58,188 bases of DNA from Fibrobacterota bacterium. Lineage in GTDB: Bacteria > Fibrobacterota > Fibrobacteria > UBA11236. The stretch is from contig JAHFCH010000016.1 in the NCBI GenBank assembly GCA_023249635.1, positions 1 to 58,188 on the forward strand. Reading direction: 5' to 3'. The notes under the pieces were generated by a model. It made no database searches. It was given only the letters and a program-made list of their open reading frames with translations, and was not told the DNA's origin. The translations under genes and the position numbers were made by a program. Positions 9,445 to 16,034 of the stretch are shown one piece after another (the stretch's first letter is position 1; every line of letters starts with the position of its first letter).

Positions 9445-9455
9445 CCCTTTCCGGT
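9434..9455 (+). terminator. Hairpin around the xylH stop codon
   Basis: Eight-base arms ACCGGAAA (9434-9441) and TTTCCGGT (9448-9455) enclose TAGCCC, which contains the stop codon. The outer bases GGC/GCC can extend the stem. No T-run follows, so this may be a 3'-end stabiliser rather than an intrinsic terminator. Confidence 0.45.
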
Positions 9456-9540
9456 CCGTGCCTCTCCCACGCATCGGTGCCTTCTTGTCCCCCCTCCCCG
9501 CCAAAGGTATTTTACGCTCACCTCAGAAAAGGAGCGTAAC

Positions 9541-10428
9541 ATGTACGTTATTACGGGAGCGACAGGCAAGGTAGGCGGCGGTATCGCGGAGCGTTTGCTC
9601 AAAGCGGGCAAGCAGGTGAAGGCCATCGCGCGCAGCAAGGACAAGCTGGCGGCGTTGGCGAATCAGGGCGCGCAAATCACCGAAGGTAACATGGAAGATG
9701 CGGTGTTCCTGGCGAAGAATTTCTCCGGCGCCGAATGCGTCTTCCTTATGGTTCCGCCCAATCTCGCGGCGGAAGACATCGGCGCCCATTACGACAAGAT
9801 GGGGGAGACCCTCATCAAGGCCATGAAGGAATCCGGCGTGAAATCGGCCATAGTGCTGAGCAGCGTAGGCGCCGACATGCCCAAGGGCAACGGCCCGGTG
9901 GCGGGCTTGTACCGTTTTGAGCAGCGCATCAACGCGGCCCTGCCCGATGTGGACGTGCTTTTCCTGCGGCCGGGTTATTTCATGGAGAACCAGTTCGCGA
10001 GCATTCCCATGATCAAGGGCATGGGCATCAACGGCGGAGCCCTCCGCGGTGATCTCGCCTTTCCGCAGATCGCGACGCGGGATATCGCCGAACACGCCGC
10101 CGCGCGCATGCAGAAGAAGGACTGGAAAGGCAAGGTCGTGCAGGATCTGCTTGGACCGCGCCATGCCACCATGGATGAAGCGACCGCGGCCCTGGGCAAG
10201 GCCATCGGCAAACCGGATCTCAAGTACGTGCAGTTCCCTTACGACCAGGCTTTGCAGGGAATGCTGGGGGCGGGGATTTCCAAGAGCGTAGGCGAGAGTT
10301 TCATCGAGATGAATACCGGATTCAACGAGGGGACCATTTCCATTCCCACGCGAACCGCCGCCAACACCACAGCGACGACCGTGGACCAGTTCGCCCAGAG
10401 TTTCGCCCAGGCGTACCAGGCCTCCTGA
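9541..10428 (+). CDS. NmrA-like NAD(P)-binding oxidoreductase (atypical SDR)
   Basis: 295 residues. The N-terminus has the Rossmann dinucleotide site YVITGATGKVGGGIAERLL, followed by VKAIARSKDKL and the VFLMVPPNL strand typical of NmrA/azoreductase-type atypical short-chain dehydrogenases. No classical YxxxK active site is evident, consistent with NmrA-like redox sensors and quinone or azo reductases that lack it. A strong AAAAGGAG sits 6 bases before the ATG. The gene stands alone between the transporter operon and the candidate small RNA. The substrate cannot be read from the sequence. Confidence 0.85.
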   Translation: MYVITGATGKVGGGIAERLLKAGKQVKAIARSKDKLAALANQGAQITEGNMEDAVFLAKNFSGAECVFLMVPPNLAAEDIGAHYDKMGETLIKAMKESGVKSAIVLSSVGADMPKGNGPVAGLYRFEQRINAALPDVDVLFLRPGYFMENQFASIPMIKGMGINGGALRGDLAFPQIATRDIAEHAAARMQKKDWKGKVVQDLLGPRHATMDEATAALGKAIGKPDLKYVQFPYDQALQGMLGAGISKSVGESFIEMNTGFNEGTISIPTRTAANTTATTVDQFAQSFAQAYQAS

Positions 10429-10519
10429 GCCGGCCCCCGGGAAGGAGAAAATCGGAGGATTTCCGGGGATTTCTGCCGTATTTGGGCAGGGTCCCCGCCG
10501 CAGGAACGGGTTTTTACGC

Positions 10520-10548
10520 TTGTATCCTCCCGGCAGGGGTGATACAAT
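10520..10548 (+). promoter_or_regulatory. Sigma-70-like promoter of candidate small RNA
   Basis: A -35-like TTGTAT (10520-10525), a 17-base spacer and a -10 TACAAT (10543-10548, five of six matches to consensus) predict a start near 10555. The -35 is weak, but spacing is ideal and the predicted start falls just before a hairpin-plus-terminator unit. Confidence 0.5.
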
Positions 10549-10554
10549 CTTCCC

Positions 10555-10634
10555 GACTGCGGTAGTAGGGACATCCCCACCTTCCCTGCTACCGTTCCGG
10601 CCCGGCGGTCCCTAGCCGCCGGGCCTTTTATTTT
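10555..10634 (+). ncRNA. Candidate small RNA with C-rich loop
   Basis: A predicted transcript of about 80 nucleotides begins 7 bases after the -10 element. Hairpin 1 (10560-10594) has an 11-bp stem with one G-U pair and a 13-base, C-rich loop (ACATCCCCACCTT). Hairpin 2 (10599-10625) is a 10-bp GC stem followed by CTTTTATTTT-type sequence, a strong intrinsic terminator. Nothing in the unit looks coding. The C-rich loop could pair with purine-rich ribosome-binding sites, a strategy known from some regulatory RNAs. That function is inference. An alternative is a leader/attenuator of the TPR gene that starts 73-103 bases downstream. Confidence 0.5.
10599..10634 (+). terminator. Strong intrinsic terminator
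   Basis: Arms GGCCCGGCGG (10599-10608) and CCGCCGGGCC (10616-10625) with a 7-base loop, followed by TTTTATTTT. It lies 170 bases after the NmrA-like gene and appears to end the candidate small RNA rather than that gene. Confidence 0.85.
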
Positions 10635-10706
10635 CCCCTCCGCCAAACCCCGTAACCCTACCTCGTAAGGTTGTGTTTTTAATGAATTTCCGGATGCAGG
10701 GGTGGG

Positions 10707-13355
10707 ATGATTGGCCTAAGTTTTAACCGGACCAATATGCACATTCGGACTATTGCCCTGGCGGGCCTGGCGGCTCTTGGAATGCTAGTAGCCGCATCGC
10801 AAGGCGCGGACCTGCATGGCCGTGTCATCGACCGGGGAACCTTGCGGGCCGACGGCGCCGCCAAGGGCGTTCCCGGGGTTCAGGTCTCCCTCTACGATGG
10901 CAAGAAACTGATCGGTACGGCGACCGCAAACGCCAAAGGCATCTACCGCATCCGCAAGATTGCGGTGCCTTCCTTCAAGGCCATCTATCAGGTTAAGGGT
11001 TGGCAGCCTTCGCAAATCGCGCGGGTCTACCACCTCTCGTCGAGCGACACGGCTTCGCGCGACATCTACGTGGATGCGGCCCCCAAGGAGAAACCCGCCC
11101 CGGCCAAGCCCGGCAAGACCGCCAAAGCCCCGTCCGGATACTACCCCGGCCTGGCCCGCGGATTTCTGGCCTTGGCGCGCCAGGAATCGTTCTTCCGCGA
11201 AAGCCAGGAAGATTCCCTGATCGATCTCAGTGCTTTTTTCGACGGACGCGATTCGTCGGCCGAATACCTGGGGACCATGTGCGAGCTGCTTTGGGCCGAG
11301 TTCCTCTCGCAGGATCGCGCCCTGGAGACCCGATATTACCTGGCTTCGGCGCTTTTCCCCTTGCTCGACTCCCTGGGCTGGGGCAAGTTGACCGGGATGA
11401 AACGTTACTTGGATGTTACCCCGGATGCGGTGCGCGAGGTGGCTGCCGGTATGCGCGAAGCCTTGCGCAATCCCAAGAAGCTGCCCAATCCCGCGGCCGT
11501 GCGCAAGGCCAAGGCGCCCCTGGAGCTGGCATCCCAGATCGCCTCGGAATACCTGGCCGACGAATCGGTGCCGGAGAAGGCAAAGGATCGCTTCCTGGCC
11601 CAATGGAAGAAGGCTTGGGGGAAGGATGCGCCCACCTTCCACGAAGACGGGGATGAAACCGTATTCAAGCCCAATGCCCTGATTGCCAAGATCGCGGCGG
11701 CCCGCTCCAACAATGCCGCGGCGCAATACCTCAAAGGCCGCGGTCTCTTCGCGGTGCGCGATTATACCGGCGCCGCCGACGCCTTGGGCGACGCCAACCG
11801 CCTGCAGGGAAGTTATCCCGCCGCCAAACACATGGAAGCCCTGGCCTTCATGCGACTGGGCCGCGACCAGGAGGCCCTGGGGCGCTTCCAGGCTTTGCGC
11901 GAAGCAACCGATCCCTTCTGGAAATCCAAGGGCTGGTACGGCCTGGCCTTGCTCGACGAGAAGGAGCAACGCCATTCCGAGGCCGCGTCCGATCTGTGGA
12001 AGGCCGAGCGCGCCTATCCGCAACCGGAGCAGGCCGACCTTTTGGCCGAAGTCTCGCTCAAGCTGAGCGAGCGCGGCGAAATCGAAAAGCTGCTGCAGGA
12101 GCACGCGGCCAAGGGCGAGCATCGGGCCCACTATTGGCTGGGCCGCTATGCCGAAGAGGGTCAACAATCGGGCGTGGCGGAGGATCATTACCGCAAAGCC
12201 TGGCAATCGTCCCCCTCCCCCGACTATGCGGAGGCACTGGCGCGGCTGAACATTTCCCGCGAAGAGTGGGGACCTGCGCTCAGCATCCTCGAGCCTTTGC
12301 GCGCGCATCTGAGCCCGGCCGGCCGGCTGCAATTCGCGGAATGCCTGCTGCAGGCCGGTCGTTCCATGGAAGCTTCCAAGGAATACCAGGCCGCCTATGC
12401 GGCCAAACCCACGCCCGAGACGCTGGCGCGTTACGTGGAGGCCCTGGTGCAATCCAATCGCGCCCCGGAAGCCCTGGCCGCCGTGCGCGCCTTTCCGGAT
12501 CAGCAACAGCCCAAGGTGCAGTTCGCGCTGGCCAAGGCCAATATCGGCAACCATGAGCCTGCCAAGGCGCGGCCCGTACTGGAAGGGCTGATCAAGCAGG
12601 AAGAGAACAACGCCGACTACCATTACTATCTGGGCATGTGCTGGTACGAGGATCACAACTACTCCAAGGCCAAGAAGGAATTCGACGATGCCTTGCAGTA
12701 CCGGCAGGATCACCTGGAGGCCCTGTACTATACCGGCCTCTCCGGAGTGCGCATGGGCCGGGCCGAAGCGGCGCGCAATTATTTCAACGAACTGGCCCAG
12801 CGCACTTCGGCCGAATGGAAGTCCCGCGGTCTGATGGGGGTTGGGCTTACCTTCGCGGCCCAGGGCAAGCCCGAGGCGGCTGAAAATTTCTACACCCGCT
12901 CCCTGCTGATCCTGGAAACCGCCGAGGCCCAGGCCTTGCTGGCCTTATCCAAACGCCGGCTGGGCGCGCCCGAGAAATGGGTGCCCCTGGCTAAGAAGGC
13001 CTATGAGCTCGACAACCGCCAGCCCAAAGCCGTGCAGGCGATGGGAGAGGCTTTCATCGCCCAGGGCAAGAAGCGGGAGGCCCTCAAGCTCTACCAGGAC
13101 GCGCTGATGACGAATCCCAATTCCTGCGAGCTGCTGGCGGGGTTGGCCAAGGGGCAATTCCTCACGGGCGCCTACCAGGCCGGGCGCGCTACCGGTGACA
13201 AGGCCATCGCCATGTGCCCGGATGAACCCGAAGCCTACTTCTACGCCGGCGTGAATTCGGACAAGGCGGGCAACCGCGACGATGCCAAGGATTTCTTCAA
13301 GGCCTACAAGAAGAACGGCGGCGACGTGGCCCTGCTTCCCGAAGACTATCGTTAG
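10707..13355 (+). CDS. Secreted TPR-repeat protein with N-terminal carboxypeptidase-regulatory-like domain
   Basis: 882 residues from the first ATG. A second ATG at 10737 starts directly at a signal peptide (IRTIALAGLAALGMLVAASQGA) and may be the true start; AGGGG lies 4 bases before 10707. Residues about 35-115 form a beta-rich regulatory-like domain (GVPGVQVSLYDGKKLIGTAT, then ANAKGIYRI), followed by an Ala/Pro/Lys linker. From about residue 330 to the end are many TPR-type helix pairs (for example AAQYLKGRGLFAVRDYTGAA and NADYHYYLGMCWYEDHNYS). TPR arrays are protein-binding scaffolds, so a periplasmic scaffold is likely. It is followed after 9 bases by the transglutaminase-like lipoprotein gene, presumably in the same operon and possibly a partner. 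No enzymatic motif is seen. Confidence 0.8.
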   Translation: MIGLSFNRTNMHIRTIALAGLAALGMLVAASQGADLHGRVIDRGTLRADGAAKGVPGVQVSLYDGKKLIGTATANAKGIYRIRKIAVPSFKAIYQVKGWQPSQIARVYHLSSSDTASRDIYVDAAPKEKPAPAKPGKTAKAPSGYYPGLARGFLALARQESFFRESQEDSLIDLSAFFDGRDSSAEYLGTMCELLWAEFLSQDRALETRYYLASALFPLLDSLGWGKLTGMKRYLDVTPDAVREVAAGMREALRNPKKLPNPAAVRKAKAPLELASQIASEYLADESVPEKAKDRFLAQWKKAWGKDAPTFHEDGDETVFKPNALIAKIAAARSNNAAAQYLKGRGLFAVRDYTGAADALGDANRLQGSYPAAKHMEALAFMRLGRDQEALGRFQALREATDPFWKSKGWYGLALLDEKEQRHSEAASDLWKAERAYPQPEQADLLAEVSLKLSERGEIEKLLQEHAAKGEHRAHYWLGRYAEEGQQSGVAEDHYRKAWQSSPSPDYAEALARLNISREEWGPALSILEPLRAHLSPAGRLQFAECLLQAGRSMEASKEYQAAYAAKPTPETLARYVEALVQSNRAPEALAAVRAFPDQQQPKVQFALAKANIGNHEPAKARPVLEGLIKQEENNADYHYYLGMCWYEDHNYSKAKKEFDDALQYRQDHLEALYYTGLSGVRMGRAEAARNYFNELAQRTSAEWKSRGLMGVGLTFAAQGKPEAAENFYTRSLLILETAEAQALLALSKRRLGAPEKWVPLAKKAYELDNRQPKAVQAMGEAFIAQGKKREALKLYQDALMTNPNSCELLAGLAKGQFLTGAYQAGRATGDKAIAMCPDEPEAYFYAGVNSDKAGNRDDAKDFFKAYKKNGGDVALLPEDYR

Positions 13356-13364
13356 ACTTCCTCC

Positions 13365-14942
13365 ATGCCTCCGCGCCTTTTCCTTTCCGCCCTGGCGGCC
13401 ACCGCCTTGCTCATGGCTTGCGCCGGCGCCCACGGATCGCATGCGGGGCCGGAAAGCGCAAGCGCGGGTGAGGATGGGGATGTGCTCGATCCCCTCATCC
13501 TGGCCGGGGACACCGCCTTCGATCGCAGCGCCTTCGGAGCCGGCCCCTTGCCCATCTGGTCCGAACTGACGCCGCCGGAACTCGCCGCCTTACAGGGCCG
13601 CGACAAGGCCCGCGCCGGCGAGACCCATGCCCTGCTGGCCTTGGCCATCTTCGCCTCGGGCGACAAGCGCTCTTCGGAAGACTATGCCGCCATCACCGCC
13701 CGTTACGATGCCTTCGTGGCCCAGGAACGTCCCGCGATGGATCGCGAGAAGAATCCCCGCTTCAAGGGAACGCGGCTCTTGCGCGACATGCACGAAGCCT
13801 TCTTCCTGAAGGGGCCTTCCAACGGGCGCGGGATCCGTCCCGGCTACGCCAAACCCAAGAGCGGCTTCACGGCCATCTTCGCCGGAGGCCGCTTCAATTG
13901 CGTCAGCTCCGCGATCTTGTACCTGATCCTGGCGCGGGAATTCGGCATGCCCGCCGAGGGCGCGGTGATGCCTTCCCATGCTTTCGTCCAGGTCGCCATG
14001 CCCGACGGCAAAATCACGGAAGTGGAAACCACCATCCCCAGCGGATTCGGCACCGCCCATGATGAGGCCTTCTTCAATCAGGGCAACTCGTGGTTCACGG
14101 CTTTGGGGCTGGGACCCGCCAGCGTCCGGGATTACCGCAAGCGCCGCATCCTCGATCCCGTGGCTTTGATCGCGTTCAACATGTGGAACCAGCATATCGC
14201 ACCCCTGTCGCTCAAGGATCGTTACCGATTGGTTGAGGCGCGCGCCTGGTTGACGCCGTCCGATACGGCCGCCCAGACCAACCGCATCGCCGTATACCAT
14301 TCCGAGATCACCTGGCTCTCCCTGCGCAACGAATGGACCACACTGGATCGGATGTTCCGGACCCTCGAAGGCACCTTCCCCGGGCTGAGGATACGCGTAG
14401 CCGCCGATTCGGTCTTGGCCGACGAGGTGGCATGGCTGGCCTACTACCGGGCCCGCTGCCTGCTGGGGCTGGGCAAAGGCGAGGAAGGGATTCCCTGGAT
14501 CGATTCCTCCCTGGCCTGGCTCATCCCTTCCCTCAAAGAAGGCCAGGCGCTGCGCGAGAACGCCGTATCCCTGCTTATCCGCATCACGCAGGAGATGGTC
14601 GAGAAGAAGGCGTTCGCGCGGGCCGAGACGTACCTGCTACGTTACCCTGCGCTTTCACGGGAGGATGCGGATTTCCGCACCCATCTGGCCTGGTTCTACG
14701 GAAAACGATCTTCCCAGGCCTTCTCGAAATCCGATTGGGTGGCCGCCGCCGCCGATCTGGAGAAGGCCATCCCCTATGCCGGAGCCGATAACGTGCAAAC
14801 CCTGCGCAACAATCTGGCGGCGACCTATTACAACCGGGCGGTCGCTTTCTACAATAGCGGGGACAAGGCCAAGGCCGGGGACACCCTGCGCAGATGCCTG
14901 GAAAAGGTTCCCGACGCCAAGGCGTGCCGCGAAGGATTCTAA
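13365..14942 (+). CDS. Lipoprotein with transglutaminase-like domain and C-terminal TPR-like helices
   Basis: 525 residues. The signal peptide ends in a lipobox (TALLMAC, Cys19). Around 170-220 is a transglutaminase/cysteine-protease-like core: RFNCVSSAILYLILAREFGM gives the putative nucleophile Cys179, and SHAFVQV gives His205. Both hold the expected spacing and context, and the third residue is probably acidic in ITEVETT. The C-terminal 250 residues are helical, with TPR-like repeats (NNLAATYYNRAVAFYNSGDK). Proteins of this layout are predicted peptidases or transamidases at the cell surface. The start follows the TPR gene stop by 9 bases, so the two are likely co-transcribed. The substrate is unknown. 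Confidence 0.78.
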   Translation: MPPRLFLSALAATALLMACAGAHGSHAGPESASAGEDGDVLDPLILAGDTAFDRSAFGAGPLPIWSELTPPELAALQGRDKARAGETHALLALAIFASGDKRSSEDYAAITARYDAFVAQERPAMDREKNPRFKGTRLLRDMHEAFFLKGPSNGRGIRPGYAKPKSGFTAIFAGGRFNCVSSAILYLILAREFGMPAEGAVMPSHAFVQVAMPDGKITEVETTIPSGFGTAHDEAFFNQGNSWFTALGLGPASVRDYRKRRILDPVALIAFNMWNQHIAPLSLKDRYRLVEARAWLTPSDTAAQTNRIAVYHSEITWLSLRNEWTTLDRMFRTLEGTFPGLRIRVAADSVLADEVAWLAYYRARCLLGLGKGEEGIPWIDSSLAWLIPSLKEGQALRENAVSLLIRITQEMVEKKAFARAETYLLRYPALSREDADFRTHLAWFYGKRSSQAFSKSDWVAAAADLEKAIPYAGADNVQTLRNNLAATYYNRAVAFYNSGDKAKAGDTLRRCLEKVPDAKACREGF

Positions 14943-14956
14943 TACCGACGGAAATG

Positions 14957-14987
14957 AAAAAGACCCCGGGGATACTCCCCGGAGTCT
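14957..14987 (-). terminator. Minus-strand intrinsic terminator without an assigned gene
   Basis: Read on the minus strand, arms 14987-14977 and 14971-14961 form an 11-bp stem with one G-U pair and a 5-base loop, followed by TTTTTC. On the plus strand the same stem has a C-A mismatch and no T-run, so the orientation is minus. No minus-strand gene lies to its right before the convergent lipoprotein gene at 16035, which ends elsewhere. It may terminate an unrecognised transcript or block read-through. Confidence 0.55.
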
Positions 14988-15267
14988 GATCCCGCTGGAA
15001 CGGGAATCGGGTCGCGCGCTTTTGGAACAGGGAGTTGCACCAGGATGGAAGCAACCACGCAACCATTCAGATCATCGGCAGCGCCGGGTCCGGAGTTTAA
15101 GCCGGAAGCCCCCAATTTCCGGGTGTAATCCGTACAAAATGTGCGAAGCCCTCCATTTCCTGCGGCAATTTCGCCCCAAAATCCCCTGGTCCCGTATTCT
15201 TCCCGCATACGGATTCCCGCTTCCGTGGCCGTCGTAATTTCGGCCTCTGGAGGTACTTTTTCCGGCT

Positions 15268-15317
15268 GTCGCGGGGGGGATGTCCCGCGACTCCGGGCGA
15301 CCCAGGGGTAGGGTCGC
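15268..15317 (+). promoter_or_regulatory. Two-hairpin 5' leader of the DM9 gene
   Basis: Hairpin A: GTCGCGGG (15268-15275) with CCCGCGAC (15284-15291). Hairpin B: GCGACCC (15297-15303) with GGGTCGC (15311-15317). Together they sit 16 bases before the start codon and would flank or mask the ribosome-binding region. No known riboswitch was recognised. Confidence 0.4.
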
Positions 15318-15333
15318 ATTGAAAGGTTATGTG

Positions 15334-15996
15334 ATGAAATCAGCGTGGGTTTTTGTGGGTATGCTTTTTCCGATGGCGGCTTTCTCTGATCCGACATCTT
15401 CTGATCCGACAGCTTCCGATCCGGCCTGGGTCACGGGGGTTCCCGAGAGCCAGGAGATTCCGGCCAATGCGGTTTACTCCGGCGCCGAAATCGGGGTTCC
15501 GAATTACGTGTGCCATGCGCCCTACATGAACGGGATCCATCCCGGCAAACTTTTCGCCGGGCATTGCAATATCGAATTCGCCGGGCAGGAGATGGTCCGC
15601 AACGATTTCGAAATCCTCACGGCCGATGCTCCCACCGTCAGCTGGGTTCAGGATTCCGTGGGCTTCGTTCCCGAGCGGGCTTTCGCTTCGGGCGAGGAGA
15701 ATGGCAGCCCGCTTTACGCCTGCCGGGCGCAGGTAAACCTGGATAGCCTGGATCGCGGGTTGCATGGCGGCAAGCTGATCGGCGAGAATTGCAATGTCCC
15801 CTATGGAGGGGGCGCGTATCTCGCCAAGATCTATGAAGTGCTGGTGATCCAGATCGAGGAGCCCGTGGCCGTGCGCAAGGCATACGGCAATAAGGTCGGA
15901 GAGGCGGGAAACCGCACCGCCGCCGGTGCGGGCTTCGCGGCAGATGGCCGCGCCTTACCGCGGTTGCCCGCGAAGGTTGTCCGCTTCAGGAATTGA
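15334..15996 (+). CDS. Secreted DM9-repeat (DUF3421) protein, lectin candidate
   Basis: 220 residues from the ATG at 15334, which has AAAGG 6 bases upstream and starts a signal peptide (SAWVFVGMLFPMAAFS). After a short SDPT/SDPA repeat linker come two DM9 repeats. Repeat 1 has IPANAVYSGAEIG, YVCHA and HPGKLFAGHCNIEFAGQE. Repeat 2 has VPERAFASGEENGSPLYACR, GGKLIGENCNVPYGGG and ends in YEVLV. DM9 proteins are best known in insects and molluscs, where some bind mannose, and occur sporadically in bacteria. A surface or extracellular carbohydrate-binding role is an inference that fits the polysaccharide-degrading context. The gene stands alone, with its own structured leader and terminator. Confidence 0.82.
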   Translation: MKSAWVFVGMLFPMAAFSDPTSSDPTASDPAWVTGVPESQEIPANAVYSGAEIGVPNYVCHAPYMNGIHPGKLFAGHCNIEFAGQEMVRNDFEILTADAPTVSWVQDSVGFVPERAFASGEENGSPLYACRAQVNLDSLDRGLHGGKLIGENCNVPYGGGAYLAKIYEVLVIQIEEPVAVRKAYGNKVGEAGNRTAAGAGFAADGRALPRLPAKVVRFRN

Positions 15997-16007
15997 TAGG
16001 ACTGGTA

Positions 16008-16031
16008 AAGGGGCCGCACCTGCGGCCCCTT
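16008..16031. terminator. Bidirectional terminator between DM9 gene and convergent lipoprotein gene
   Basis: A 10-bp stem AAGGGGCCGC / GCGGCCCCTT with tetraloop ACCT. It lies 12 bases after the DM9 stop and 4 bases beyond the stop of the minus-strand gene. The minus-strand side is followed by TTTACC. Confidence 0.8.
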
Positions 16032-16034
16032 AGC

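Larger units (their letters stand above)
14943..15333. other. Intergenic region with structured elements
   Basis: About 390 bases with no supported gene. It holds a minus-strand terminator-like hairpin (14957-14987), a short dyad near 15192-15212 (CCGTAT/ATACGG), and two consecutive hairpins just before the DM9 gene (15268-15317). Open frames across it are low-complexity extensions of neighbours. Confidence 0.5.

Noticed and set aside
10785-12713. 642-codon minus-strand open frame opposite the TPR gene
   Set aside because: GC-rich antisense shadow. The plus-strand TPR protein has repeat structure and a signal peptide, the antisense frame neither.
14939-15397. 152-codon minus-strand frame ending in the terminator
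   Set aside because: It reads through the terminator hairpin and both leader hairpins and has no coding character.
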